From Gemmobacter serpentinus (GTDB lineage Bacteria > Pseudomonadota > Alphaproteobacteria > Rhodobacterales > Rhodobacteraceae), in NCBI RefSeq assembly GCF_008973825.1, contig NZ_WCHR01000002.1:1-64000 (forward strand): a stretch of 64,000 bases of DNA. Reading direction: 5' to 3'. Made by a program: the position numbers and the translations under genes. Below are positions 8,932 through 17,214 of this stretch, piece after piece. The notes under the pieces were generated by a model. The model saw nothing but the letters and a program-made list of their open reading frames with translations, was not told the DNA's origin and ran no database searches. The stretch's first letter is position 1, and each line of letters begins with the position of its first letter.

Positions 8932-9609
8932 ATGCAGAAACGGACGCTTGGATATTCGGTGGCGCTTGGGCTCATTCTCGTGGGCGGGTTGGGATCGGCC
9001 GCCTTGGCGGATCGCGCCCGCGATGCACGCCCGCCGATGGGCATGATGATGATGCCGTTTGGTGGCCCGTTCGGGGGGCCGGATTTCGACTTTGACGCGG
9101 TCGATGCCGATAAGGATGGCAAACTGACCCCGGCAGAGATCAAGGCCTATCGCGCGGCCCAGTTGAAGGCGATCGACATCGATGGCGATGGCAATATCTC
9201 GGCCGATGAACTGGTCGCCGCGCAGTTGAAGCAGATCGAGGCGCGGCTGCGCGCCGGGGCAGACCGCCGGATGCAGGATCTGGATGCCGATGGCGATGGC
9301 ACGGTGAGCGTGGCCGAGCTGATCGGCGGGGCGGAGCCGCGCATCGGTGGCAAGATGTTGCAGCGGATCGACACCGATGGAGATGGTGCCATTTCCAAGG
9401 CCGAGCTCGATGCCGCCAAGGCCCGGATGGCTGAGCGCGGCAAGGGCAAGCGCGGCGGCCCCGGCTGGGATCGTGACCATGGCCCCGGCCACGATCATGA
9501 ACACCGGCCGCATGGCAAGAAGCGTGGCCCCGGGCCGGACCATGGCCCCGATCATGGCCCGGCAGATGGCCCGGATGCCCCGCCGCCGCCCGCTGAAGGC
9601 GCAAACTGA
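8932..9609 (+). CDS. Exported EF-hand calcium-binding protein with histidine-rich tail
   Basis: A 225-residue secreted or periplasmic protein: signal peptide at about 1-26 ending GSAALA, a Met/Gly/Pro-rich stretch, then four canonical DxDxDG EF loops at D58-E69, D82-E93, D118-E129 and D147-E158. The C-terminal tail of about 60 residues is rich in His, Asp, Gly and Pro (GPGHDHEHRPHG and similar) and could bind transition metals. No catalytic domain is visible. It precedes an ECF sigma factor and a periplasmic heavy-metal-sensor-like gene, so a metal- or Ca2+-linked envelope response is a fair inference. Confidence 0.85.
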   Translation: MQKRTLGYSVALGLILVGGLGSAALADRARDARPPMGMMMMPFGGPFGGPDFDFDAVDADKDGKLTPAEIKAYRAAQLKAIDIDGDGNISADELVAAQLKQIEARLRAGADRRMQDLDADGDGTVSVAELIGGAEPRIGGKMLQRIDTDGDGAISKAELDAAKARMAERGKGKRGGPGWDRDHGPGHDHEHRPHGKKRGPGPDHGPDHGPADGPDAPPPPAEGAN

Positions 9610-9617
9610 GGCAAGGT

Positions 9618-9645
9618 TTGGCGGGCTGGAGATCCGGCCCGCCAA
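9618..9645 (+). terminator. Stem-loop after the EF-hand gene
   Basis: TTGGCGGGC (9618-9626), ten-base loop, GCCCGCCAA (9637-9645). It lies just past the EF-hand stop. There is no T-tract, so it could be an RNA 3' stabiliser or attenuator rather than a true intrinsic terminator. Confidence 0.4.
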
Positions 9646-9777
9646 CCCGTCAGGTCGGGCGATCCGGTCTGAACCTGAACGTTTCGGCAGGCCGCTTGCT
9701 CGCCTGCCTTGCACGACGACACTCGGCAGGGCGCATGGCTTGCCGGGGCACGGCCCGAAGGGTAATTCTGGACCGCG

Positions 9778-10383
9778 ATGACAATGCCGCTTGATGATCT
9801 GGCCGAGCTTGCCGACGAGGATCTGCTTGCCCGCTATGCGCAGGGCGAGCCGATGGCTGCGCGGGTGCTGGTGCTGCGGTTGACGCCGAGGGTCTTGGGC
9901 TATGCGGCGCGGCTGCTGGGTGACCGGGCCGAGGCCGAGGACGTGACGCAAGAGGCGCTGTTGCGGCTGTGGCGGATCGCGCCGGACTGGCGGCGCGGTG
10001 AGGCGCAGGTGCTGACCTGGCTGTTCCGGGTGGTGACCAATCTGGTGACGGATCGCCATCGGGCGCGGCGCAGGCGCGGCGCGGCGGCACTGGATGACGC
10101 CCCCGAAATTGCCGATCCGGGCCCCGGCGTGGTGGGACGATTGATCGAGGCCGACCGGATGGCGGCGCTGGATCAGGCACTGGCGCAACTGCCGGACCGG
10201 CAGCGCCAAGCCGTGATCCTGCGCCATCTGGAGGGGATGACCAACCCCGAGATTGCCACGGTGATGGAAATCGGGGTCGAGGCGGTCGAAAGTCTGACTG
10301 CGCGTGGCAAGCGCGGCCTAGCCGCGCTGCTTGCCGGACAGCGGCCCGAACTGGGATATGAGGATGAGGCGGATGTGGCGTGA
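9778..10383 (+). CDS. ECF-type RNA polymerase sigma factor
   Basis: A 201-residue extracytoplasmic-function sigma factor. Region 2 is visible as RVLGYAARLLGDRAEAEDVTQEALLRLW followed by TWLFRVVTNLVTDRHRARRR. Region 4 is LAQLPDRQRQAVILRHLEGMTNPEIATVMEIGVEAVESLTARGKRGL, a helix-turn-helix that reads the -35 element. The acidic C-terminal tail is short. Downstream lie a one-TM protein and a periplasmic sensor-like protein in the same direction, so the sigma is probably held by a membrane-bound partner. The subgroup and target promoter are unknown. Confidence 0.93.
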   Translation: MTMPLDDLAELADEDLLARYAQGEPMAARVLVLRLTPRVLGYAARLLGDRAEAEDVTQEALLRLWRIAPDWRRGEAQVLTWLFRVVTNLVTDRHRARRRRGAAALDDAPEIADPGPGVVGRLIEADRMAALDQALAQLPDRQRQAVILRHLEGMTNPEIATVMEIGVEAVESLTARGKRGLAALLAGQRPELGYEDEADVA

Positions 10384-10458
10384 CGGGACATTGCTTCGGG
10401 GGCTGTGCCTGCCGCCGCGCCGCGGGCAGGGCCGCGCCCTGCAGGCTGGAGGTGTGAG

Positions 10459-10863
10459 ATGACGCCACGGGAACTTGATGGGATGCAGCTCGACACATTG
10501 CTGGAGGCCGCCCGCTTGCAGAACCTGCAGCCCTCGCCTGCACTTCTGGCGCGGGTCATGCAGGACGCCTGCGAAATGCAGCCGCAACCGGCACTGACGC
10601 CGGTGCCCCGCCCGTCAATGCGCGGCGGTGTGCTGATGCAGATCCTGGCGCTGTTCAGCGGCTTTGGCGCGGCTGGTGCCGGGCTGGCCACGGCTGGCCT
10701 TGCCGGGATCTGGCTTGGTTTTGCCCAGCCGGCACCCTTGGCCACCCCGGTCGAGGCGGTCAGCGCGGTGCTGCAGGGCGCAGGCGATGACGCGATCGAC
10801 GGCGAGGATGCGGATATGGTGGAACTCATTCCCAGCTTTGACGGCTGGCTTGCGGAGGGTTGA
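10459..10863 (+). CDS. Single-TM protein, possible anti-sigma factor or membrane partner
   Basis: A 134-residue protein with a soluble N-terminal part (about 60 residues, rich in Leu/Gln), one hydrophobic segment near 65-90 (ALFSGFGAAGAGLATAGLAGIWLGF) and an acidic C-terminal part. The start at ATG 10459 follows GGAGG at seven bases. It has no ZAS zinc motif, so anti-sigma function is inferred only from its place directly after an ECF sigma gene and from the one-TM layout. The stop is four bases from the next start. Confidence 0.65.
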   Translation: MTPRELDGMQLDTLLEAARLQNLQPSPALLARVMQDACEMQPQPALTPVPRPSMRGGVLMQILALFSGFGAAGAGLATAGLAGIWLGFAQPAPLATPVEAVSAVLQGAGDDAIDGEDADMVELIPSFDGWLAEG

Positions 10864-10866
10864 GGC

Positions 10867-11376
10867 ATGGCGCGTGACGTGACAGCGACGAAGCCTTCAG
10901 GCCCGCGCGGGGCCAAGTTTTGGAAACGTGCCTTCCTTGCCTCGCTGGCGGTGAATCTGCTGGTGCTGGGCGTGATTGGCGGGGCCTTGCTGAAAGGCCC
11001 GCCCGAGCCCAGGGATAAAACCCGAGATGCCGGATTTGGTCCCTTTGCCGGTGCGCTGGACGAGGCGGATCGCAAGGAATTGCGGCGCGACTTCATAGAG
11101 CGCAGCAATGGTGGCGCGGCATTTCGCGCAGGGATGCGCGCCGATATGGAGGCGGTCTTGCAGGCCCTGCGCGCCGAGCCCTTCGATCCGGCCACACTTG
11201 ATGCCGCGATGGCGCAGCAGGGCAGCCGCTTTTCCGACCAGATGGCCCTGGGTCGCACATTGCTGCGTGACCGGATCGTGGCGATGACGCCCGAGGCGCG
11301 GTTGCGCTTTGCCGAACGCCTTGAGGACAGCCTCAAGCGCCATGGCGATGGCCGCAAGGGCGGCCCCAAACCCTGA
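10867..11376 (+). CDS. Periplasmic heavy-metal sensor-like protein (CnrX/Spy type)
   Basis: A 169-residue protein with one N-terminal membrane anchor (about residues 22-42) and a helical periplasmic domain rich in Arg, Glu and Ala. The pattern LRRDFIERSNGGAAFRAGMRADMEAVLQALRAEPFD resembles the periplasmic heavy-metal sensor (CnrX-like) family. No histidine or cysteine ligands cluster in it, so metal binding is not evident. It begins four bases after the one-TM gene and closes the sigma-factor operon, suggesting it passes an envelope signal to that system. Confidence 0.7.
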   Translation: MARDVTATKPSGPRGAKFWKRAFLASLAVNLLVLGVIGGALLKGPPEPRDKTRDAGFGPFAGALDEADRKELRRDFIERSNGGAAFRAGMRADMEAVLQALRAEPFDPATLDAAMAQQGSRFSDQMALGRTLLRDRIVAMTPEARLRFAERLEDSLKRHGDGRKGGPKP

Positions 11377-11403
11377 TGGCCGATGGCAACGGCGTGCGGC
11401 CCT

Positions 11404-12795
11404 TCAGGGCTGCGCGCCGCTCAGCCGCACCTGGTTGCGGCCCCCCGCCTTGGCCAAGAGCAGCGCCCGGTCGGCGCGTTCGATGACGGCGGTGATCGCC
11501 TCGGATTGCGCATCCGGCAGGCCGGGCCGGGCCAGAGCCAACCCGATCGAAACTGTGACCGTCAGCGCAACTCCATTGCGCAGTTGGATCGGGTGCGCCT
11601 GAACCACCTCACAAAGCCGTTCGGCGGTGCGCTTGGCATCGGTCAGGCCCGCATCGGGCAGCGCGACCAGAAATTCCTCGCCCCCGATGCGCGCGACCAG
11701 ATCTGAGGCGCGCAGGTTGTCGGTCAGCCGTTGCGACACCTCGACCAGCACAGTGTCACCCGCCCCATGACCATAGGCATCGTTGACGGCCTTGAAGCGA
11801 TCCAGATCGATGACCATCACGGCAAAGCTGCCTTGGGTCGCAAAGGCGCGCCCGGCAATGCTTGCCAGGCGGGGCAGGGCGTAGCGGCGGTTATATAGCC
11901 CCGTCAACGGATCGATCACGGCGAGCCGCAATCCGCTTTGCACCGAGGCGCGCAACCGATCATCCGATTGTTTGGTGCGGATCAGGTTGTTCAGATGCAC
12001 CGCGACTTCTTCGGTCGAGACCTGGCCATGCAGGACGAGATGCGCGCCCATGTCATAGGACATCGCAATGTCGTCGGTGGTCGCATTGCATTGCAAAAGC
12101 ACGATCCCGGCATGGCGGGTGCTTGAGCGCGAGCGCAGTTCCGACATCAGGCGCAGCCCGGCATAACCGGGCTCGATATCGATCAGAAACAGATCGGGGA
12201 CCGCGGCATTGACCGACATAAGGCTGTCAGACAGCGCCTCGGCCCGGTTCAGCACCTGCAGGCGATGCGACAGACGCGGCGCAAGCTCTTTGCGCAGCCG
12301 CATTCCGACTTCGGCCCGTTCGGTGACCAGCATGATATGACCGGCAGGCGTGAAGGGGGCACCGGCTTCCGCCAATCCCAGCGTTTGCAATGTGTCGTCG
12401 CGCTGGCCAAGTTCGGCCAGCGATTCCCTTGCCCGCATCAGGTTGCGCAACCGCGCCATCAGGATCGCATCCGGGACGGGGCGGACAAGGCAATCTACCG
12501 CCCCGGCGGAGAGCGCCGCAATGCGGCTTTGCGGGTCGTTGCGATCACTTTGCATCACCACCGGAATGGTGCAGGTCAGTGGGTCGGCGCGCAGCCGCCG
12601 CAGCACTTCCAGCCCGTCAATATCGGGAAGGTCGAACTTCAACAGGATCAGATTTGGCTGCATGTCGCGGGCCAGCGCAAGACAGCTTTGGCCATCCGCC
12701 GCGGTCATCGGATGGTAACAGGCTGCGGCAAGACGCGCCTTGCCGACGATGCGTTCGGTCGCGACATCGTCGGCGATGAGTATTCTGCCAGTCAT
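11404..12795 (-). CDS. pleD: PleD-type diguanylate cyclase response regulator with degenerate first receiver
   Basis: Makes cyclic di-GMP. The 463-residue order is REC1 (about 1-120), REC2 (about 150-270), GGDEF (about 290-460), as in Caulobacter PleD. The active site reads GGEEF and the inhibitory I-site RASD sits five residues upstream, so feedback inhibition is likely kept. In REC1 the acidic pair (D9, D10) remains, but position 53, the phospho-acceptor Asp of PleD, is Lys (LLKFDLPDIDG). The conserved late Lys is Arg105. REC2 keeps an Asp at its acceptor position (LFLIDIEPG). REC1 therefore probably cannot be phosphorylated in the usual way. Its partner kinase is not in the window. Confidence 0.9.
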   Translation of the reverse strand: MTGRILIADDVATERIVGKARLAAACYHPMTAADGQSCLALARDMQPNLILLKFDLPDIDGLEVLRRLRADPLTCTIPVVMQSDRNDPQSRIAALSAGAVDCLVRPVPDAILMARLRNLMRARESLAELGQRDDTLQTLGLAEAGAPFTPAGHIMLVTERAEVGMRLRKELAPRLSHRLQVLNRAEALSDSLMSVNAAVPDLFLIDIEPGYAGLRLMSELRSRSSTRHAGIVLLQCNATTDDIAMSYDMGAHLVLHGQVSTEEVAVHLNNLIRTKQSDDRLRASVQSGLRLAVIDPLTGLYNRRYALPRLASIAGRAFATQGSFAVMVIDLDRFKAVNDAYGHGAGDTVLVEVSQRLTDNLRASDLVARIGGEEFLVALPDAGLTDAKRTAERLCEVVQAHPIQLRNGVALTVTVSIGLALARPGLPDAQSEAITAVIERADRALLLAKAGGRNQVRLSGAQP

Positions 12796-12930
12796 GAGCC
12801 GATCCGTCGCGTTATCTGCTTTACGTTAGACTACATTCTTCCCTTAAGTGGTTAAGAAATGCTTTCGGTTTGTTAAGGATGCGGGCGATGAGCGCGGCCT
12901 TCGGGCCGATTTTGCCGGAAAGGATGCGCG
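12796..12930. other. Intergenic AT-rich island between pleD and the DUF3572 gene
   Basis: Divergent promoter region. Three TTAA elements lie at 12844-12847, 12852-12855 and 12873-12876 in otherwise GC-rich DNA. Spacing is not the 7 bases of a full CtrA site, so I note them only as a likely promoter region for both genes. Confidence 0.35.
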
Positions 12931-13209
12931 ATGCGGCAGGAATCCGCTGAAACCTTTGCCCTGCAGGCCTTGGGCTGGCTGCTGACACAGGACGAGTTGT
13001 TGCCGCAATTCCTGTCTGCCAGCGGCGCCGCGCCGCAGGATCTGCGCGATCTGGCGCAGGATCCGGTGTTTCTGGGGGCTGTGCTCGATTTCCTGCTGGG
13101 GGATGATTCCCTTGTTCTGGGCCTGAGCGCGGCCCTGAACTGCCCGCCGGAACAGCCGTTGCAGGCGCGCATGGCGCTGCCGGGAGGGGCAGGTCCGCAC
13201 TGGACCTGA
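12931..13209 (+). CDS. DUF3572 family protein
   Basis: A 92-residue acidic, leucine-rich, helical protein matching the short DUF3572 family of Rhodobacterales and relatives (ALQALGWLLTQDELLPQFLSASG). It has no signal peptide, membrane segment or catalytic motif; the role is unknown. It is followed by the HAD phosphatase gene on the same strand after about 115 bases and is divergent from pleD. Confidence 0.8.
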   Translation: MRQESAETFALQALGWLLTQDELLPQFLSASGAAPQDLRDLAQDPVFLGAVLDFLLGDDSLVLGLSAALNCPPEQPLQARMALPGGAGPHWT

Positions 13210-13324
13210 GGCGCGTCACATGACGGGGACGGCGCCTGCGATGTCGGCGCCGGACCTTGCCGGGGCAGGGCTTGCCGCTATGCTGACCCCAGGCCCGAAC
13301 AGGGGCACCAAGCGGGAGAGACGA

Positions 13325-14017
13325 ATGATCCGGGGTGTGATCTTCGACAAGGACGGCACATTGTTCGATTTCCGCCGCAGCTGGAGCGGCTGGGCTCTGC
13401 GCGTGCTGGAGGCGCTGAGCGATGATCCGGCGCGGCGCGCCGATCTGGCCGCTTCGATCGGGTTTCTGCCCGAGACGATGGATTTTCATCCCGACAGCCC
13501 GGCGATTGCGGGCACCGCACCCGAAGTGGCCGAAGCGATGCTGCCCCATTTGCCGGGCCATGATGCGGCAACGGTAATTGCGCGGATCAATCAGGCGGCG
13601 GCAGGCGCGCGGATGGAGGAGGCGGTGCCGCTGCGGGCGCTTCTGGAGGATCTGCGCGCGCGGGGCCTGCGGATCGGCCTTGCCACCAATGATACCGAGG
13701 CCCCGGCCGAGGCACATCTTGCCGCGCATGGTGTGCGCGATCTGTTCGATTTCGTTGCAGGATATGATTCCGGGCATGGCTTCAAGCCTGGTCCGGGCCA
13801 GCTTCTGGCCTTCTTGTCTGCAACTGGCTTGCGGGGGGCAGAAGTGGCGATGGTCGGCGACAGTCTGCATGACCTGGAGGCCGGGCGTGCGGCGGGCATG
13901 GCGCGGGTCGCGGTGCTGACCGGCATCGCCACAGCCGCCGATCTGGAGCGTCATGCCGATGTCGTGCTGGCCGATATTGGTCATTTGCCCGGCTGGCTGG
14001 ATCGGCAATCCGTCTGA
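13325..14017 (+). CDS. HAD-superfamily hydrolase, phosphoglycolate-phosphatase-like
   Basis: A 230-residue haloacid-dehalogenase phosphatase with a helical cap. Motif I is FDKDGTLFDF at residues 7-16 (nucleophile and acid Asp), motif II LATNDTE, motif III Lys in HGFKPGPGQ, motif IV MVGDSLHDLEAG. Layout resembles Gph, but the substrate cannot be fixed from sequence. The start at ATG 13325 follows GGGAGAG; the frame is open a further 35 codons upstream without family similarity. Confidence 0.9.
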   Translation: MIRGVIFDKDGTLFDFRRSWSGWALRVLEALSDDPARRADLAASIGFLPETMDFHPDSPAIAGTAPEVAEAMLPHLPGHDAATVIARINQAAAGARMEEAVPLRALLEDLRARGLRIGLATNDTEAPAEAHLAAHGVRDLFDFVAGYDSGHGFKPGPGQLLAFLSATGLRGAEVAMVGDSLHDLEAGRAAGMARVAVLTGIATAADLERHADVVLADIGHLPGWLDRQSV

Positions 14018-14052
14018 GGCGTGGCGCGGCCCTGTGTCGCATATTGCATTTG

Positions 14053-14089
14053 CGACGGATTTTGTCGTAAAAATTGTATTCATCACAAT
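14053..14089 (+). promoter_or_regulatory. Two inverted repeats upstream of the MttB-family gene
   Basis: CGAC-N7-GTCG (14053-14067) and ATTGT-N7-ACAAT (14073-14089) follow one another in the 132-base gap before the mttB-like gene. The equal 7-base spacers suggest dimer operators for an unidentified regulator. This is a visual call with no regulator gene nearby. Confidence 0.35.
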
Positions 14090-14149
14090 GCGTCCCGCGC
14101 ATTCTGGCCCTGTCGGGGCTGCGGATCGCGCGATCTGAAGGGGCAAGAA

Positions 14150-15718
14150 ATGACACAGGCGGTGGTGGGATCGACAACTGGGGGATCGACAGTTGCGGGC
14201 GGGACCGGGGATGACGGTGCCGAGGCTGGCCGGGGCGAGCGCCGCGCCCGTCCACCCGTCCGCGATCCGGGGCTTGACCAGCGGCCATGGGGCCCCGCGC
14301 GACTGAGCGACCCGCCGCTTTCGCCGCTGTCACCCGAGGGCGAGGCCGCGATCCTTGCGGCGGTGTTGCACCTTCTGTCGGAAACCGGCGTTGATTTTGG
14401 CAGCACCGATCTGGCGCGCCAGCTGCGCGCGGCGGGGTGTCGCGTGACCGGCAGCCATGTGCGGATGCCAGCAGACTTCGTGACAGAGATGTTGGGCCGC
14501 GTGCCCGCCCGTTTTACCATCACCCCGCGCAACGCGGCGCGCGCCCTTCATCTGGGCGAGGGGCAGATCCATTTCGGCCCGATCTCGTCGGCGACCCATG
14601 TCTGGGATCTGGAGCGTGGCAAGCGGATCGGCGATTTCGCCGCGTTCCGCGACATGATCCGCCTGTCGCAGATGTTCAACTGCGTGCATTTCATGGGGGG
14701 CTATCCGGTGGAGCCCGCCGATATCCCCGTGCCCGAACGTCATCTGCGCTGTATGGCGGAAATGCTTCGCCTGACCGACAAGACCTGTCATGCCTATGCG
14801 CTGAACCCGGCACAGGCCGAAGAGTCGATGGAGATGGTGCGGCTGGCGGCCAATCTGTCGCCCAGTGAGTTTGCCGCGGCCCCGCGCATGTTCACCAATA
14901 TCAATCCGGTTTCGCCGCTGCGGCAGGAGGCTGCGGTGATGGAGGCGGCGCTGCGCTTTGCCCGCAATGGCCAGCCGGTTTGCGTGACCGCCTTTGCTGT
15001 GGCGGGTGCCACCGCCCCGGCCTCAACAGCCGGTGCGGTGGTGCTGGCCTTGGCAGAGGCGCTGTCGGCGGTGGTCGCGCTGCAATGGCTGGTGCCAGGG
15101 ACGCCGGTGATGCTGGGGGCTCTGATCCCGATCGCAGATGGCTTGAGCGGGGCACAAGTCTACAGTGGGCCCGCCTCGGCCCGCATGATCCAAATGATCG
15201 GCCAGATGTGCCGCCGCTTCGGGCTGCCCTTTCGGGCCTCCGGCGGCTGCACGGCAGCGATCCCCGATGGCCAGAGCATCTGGGAAGGGGCGCAGGCGCT
15301 GGAGGCCGCGCAACGGTCGGGGGCGACGATGGTCTATCATGCGGCGGGGTGGCTGGAGGGTGGCCTGACCGCCAGCCCCGAGAAATTCCTGATGGATTGC
15401 GAGATCTTGCAACGCATGGCTCGTTACGAAGACCCGGACCTGACCGCAACCGACCCGGTCTCGCTTGCGGTGGCGCAGATCGAGGCGGCGGTGCGCGGCG
15501 TCGCGGGCTTTGCCGCAAGCGGCCCCCATCCGGGCGGCACCGGATTTCTGGCCGATCTGCGCCCCTATGAGGGGCGCCAGCAAGAGGGCGGCATCTGGAC
15601 CTCGGAACGCGCGCATCGTCTGGCCGCGCGTTTGCTGGATGAGGCGCAGGATCCCCCGCTGGATCACGCAGCCCAGGAGGCATTGGCGCGGTTCGAGGCA
15701 GCCGCCCGGCTGGTTTGA
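14150..15718 (+). CDS. MttB-superfamily methyltransferase, non-pyrrolysine
   Basis: Member of the trimethylamine methyltransferase (MttB) superfamily, 522 residues, which passes a methyl group from a quaternary or tertiary amine to a corrinoid protein. There is no in-frame TAG, so it is of the non-pyrrolysine branch, which includes glycine-betaine and similar demethylases. Start ATG 14150 follows AAGGGGCAAG. The first 70 residues are low-complexity (Gly/Thr/Arg) and the MttB barrel begins near LSPEGEAAIL. No corrinoid protein, reductive activase or folate methyltransferase lies beside it, so the substrate is unknown. It is followed by a bidirectional terminator. Confidence 0.88.
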   Translation: MTQAVVGSTTGGSTVAGGTGDDGAEAGRGERRARPPVRDPGLDQRPWGPARLSDPPLSPLSPEGEAAILAAVLHLLSETGVDFGSTDLARQLRAAGCRVTGSHVRMPADFVTEMLGRVPARFTITPRNAARALHLGEGQIHFGPISSATHVWDLERGKRIGDFAAFRDMIRLSQMFNCVHFMGGYPVEPADIPVPERHLRCMAEMLRLTDKTCHAYALNPAQAEESMEMVRLAANLSPSEFAAAPRMFTNINPVSPLRQEAAVMEAALRFARNGQPVCVTAFAVAGATAPASTAGAVVLALAEALSAVVALQWLVPGTPVMLGALIPIADGLSGAQVYSGPASARMIQMIGQMCRRFGLPFRASGGCTAAIPDGQSIWEGAQALEAAQRSGATMVYHAAGWLEGGLTASPEKFLMDCEILQRMARYEDPDLTATDPVSLAVAQIEAAVRGVAGFAASGPHPGGTGFLADLRPYEGRQQEGGIWTSERAHRLAARLLDEAQDPPLDHAAQEALARFEAAARLV

Positions 15719-15743
15719 AAGAACGCGCCGCGTGCGCGAAATG

Positions 15744-15776
15744 GAAAACGGGCCGCAGGGATCTGCGGCCCGTTTC
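15744..15776. terminator. Bidirectional terminator between the mttB-like gene and the sulfhydrylase gene
   Basis: AAACGGGCCGCAG (15746-15758), GGAT loop, CTGCGGCCCGTTT (15763-15775): a perfect 13-bp stem with A-tract on one side and T-tract on the other, placed between two convergent genes. Confidence 0.9.
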
Positions 15777-15797
15777 CTCGTGAATGCGTGGCTGGGA

Positions 15798-17096
15798 TCA
15801 GCGGCTTTTGCCGGTTGCCGCCGTCAGCGCCTGATCCAGATCCGCGATGATATCGGCTGCCGTCTCGATCCCGATGGAGATGCGCACAACGTTGGGCGCG
15901 GCGCCGGCCTTGACCTGCGCCGCCTCATCCAGCTGACGGTGGGTGGTCGATGCCGGGTGGATGATCAGCGACCGGGTATCGCCAAGGTTTGCGACATGGC
16001 TGAACAGTTTCAGACTGTCGACCAGCTTCACGCAGGCCTCATAGCCGCCCTTCACGCCCACGGTGAACAGCGCACCCGCGCCCTTGGGCACGATCCGCGC
16101 CACGCGATCATGATAGGGTGACGAGGCGAGCCCCGCCCAGGTCACGCCTTCCACCCGCGGATCGGCCTCCAGCCATTCGGCGACGGTCTTGGCGTTTGCG
16201 ACATGGCGTTCCATCCGCAGGCCAAGCGTCTCGATTCCCATCAGCGTGTAATGCGCGCCTTGCGGGTTCATCGTCATGCCAAGATCGCGCAGACCGACCG
16301 CGATGGAATGGAAGGTGAAGGCCATGCCACCAAGCGCCGCATGGAAGTTGAGCCCGTGATAGGCGGGTTCGGGGGCGGCCAGCGAGGGGAACTTGCCCGA
16401 GGCCGACCAATCGAACTTGCCGCTATCGACCACCACGCCGCCGGTGACGGTGCCATTGCCGGTCAGGTATTTTGTGGCCGAATGCACAACCAGCGTCGCG
16501 CCGAAATCGATCGGGCGGCACAGATAGGGGGTGGCGGTGGTGTTATCGACGATCAATGGCAGGCCGACCTCGGCTGCGACCTTGCCGACCAGCTCCAGAT
16601 CGGTGATGACGCCGCCCGGATTGGCGATCGTCTCGCAGAAGATCGCGCGGGTATTGTCGTCAACCGCCGCCTTGATCGCATCGGCATCATCGAAATCGAC
16701 AAATTTGGCCGACCAGCCGAATTTGCGGATCGTGTTGGAAAACTGCTGGATCGTGCCGCCATAGAGCCGGGTCGAGGCCACGACATTGCAGCCCGGCCCC
16801 ATCAGCGGGAACAGCGCCATGATCTGCGCCGCATGGCCCGAGGAGCAGCAGACTGCGCCCACCCCGCCCTCCAGCGCCGCGACACGCTCGGCCAGCGCGC
16901 CGACGGTCGGGTTGGTCAGGCGGGAATAGATGTAGCCAACCTCTTGCAGATTGAAGAGCTTGGCCGCGTGATCGGCATCACGGAACACATAGGCGGTGGT
17001 CTGATAAATCGGGATCTGGCGCGCGCCGGTGGCAGGATCGGGGTTTGCGCCGGCATGAATGGCCAGCGTGTCGAAGCCAGGTTGTTTATCGGTCAT
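15798..17096 (-). CDS. metZ: O-acetylhomoserine aminocarboxypropyltransferase (sulfhydrylase)
   Basis: PLP enzyme that makes homocysteine (or methionine) from O-acetylhomoserine and sulfide. The 432-residue product has the family N terminus FDTLAIHAGANPDPATGARQ, the YSRLTNPT motif, the PLP lysine in HSATKYLTGNG and the closing R/ISIGIE block. ATG 17096 is preceded by GGAGGAG at good spacing. A SAM-II riboswitch is common before such genes in alphaproteobacteria, but I do not see its conserved core in the 118-base upstream gap. It could also be called metY; the two names are used for the same activity. Confidence 0.94.
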   Translation of the reverse strand: MTDKQPGFDTLAIHAGANPDPATGARQIPIYQTTAYVFRDADHAAKLFNLQEVGYIYSRLTNPTVGALAERVAALEGGVGAVCCSSGHAAQIMALFPLMGPGCNVVASTRLYGGTIQQFSNTIRKFGWSAKFVDFDDADAIKAAVDDNTRAIFCETIANPGGVITDLELVGKVAAEVGLPLIVDNTTATPYLCRPIDFGATLVVHSATKYLTGNGTVTGGVVVDSGKFDWSASGKFPSLAAPEPAYHGLNFHAALGGMAFTFHSIAVGLRDLGMTMNPQGAHYTLMGIETLGLRMERHVANAKTVAEWLEADPRVEGVTWAGLASSPYHDRVARIVPKGAGALFTVGVKGGYEACVKLVDSLKLFSHVANLGDTRSLIIHPASTTHRQLDEAAQVKAGAAPNVVRISIGIETAADIIADLDQALTAATGKSR

Positions 17097-17214
17097 GGAA
17101 AGCTCCTCCGTTGCGGGCGGGAGCCTAGGCCGGTGCGCAGGGGCAGGCAATGGGGGACGCGGCCATTCCGCGTCCAATGCCGGGTTTCAGAAGATTGTCT
17201 GCGTGGGGCCGGGC
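17097..17214 (-). other. Gap between the RTX gene and metZ
   Basis: Contains GGACGCGG-CCATT-CCGCGTCC (17155-17175), an 8-bp stem without T-tract just past the RTX stop, probably its 3' hairpin. The remainder should hold the metZ promoter, but I see no convincing -35/-10 pair. Confidence 0.4.

Noticed and set aside
12843-12876. CtrA site between pleD and the DUF3572 gene
   Set aside because: TTAA elements are present, but spacings are 4 and 17 bases, not the 7 needed for a full site.
14150-15718. Pyrrolysine-containing trimethylamine methyltransferase
   Set aside because: No in-frame TAG occurs and no pyl genes are seen, so it belongs to the non-pyrrolysine branch.
17097-17214. SAM-II riboswitch upstream of metZ
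   Set aside because: The conserved core is not visible; the main hairpin is better read as the RTX gene 3' stem.
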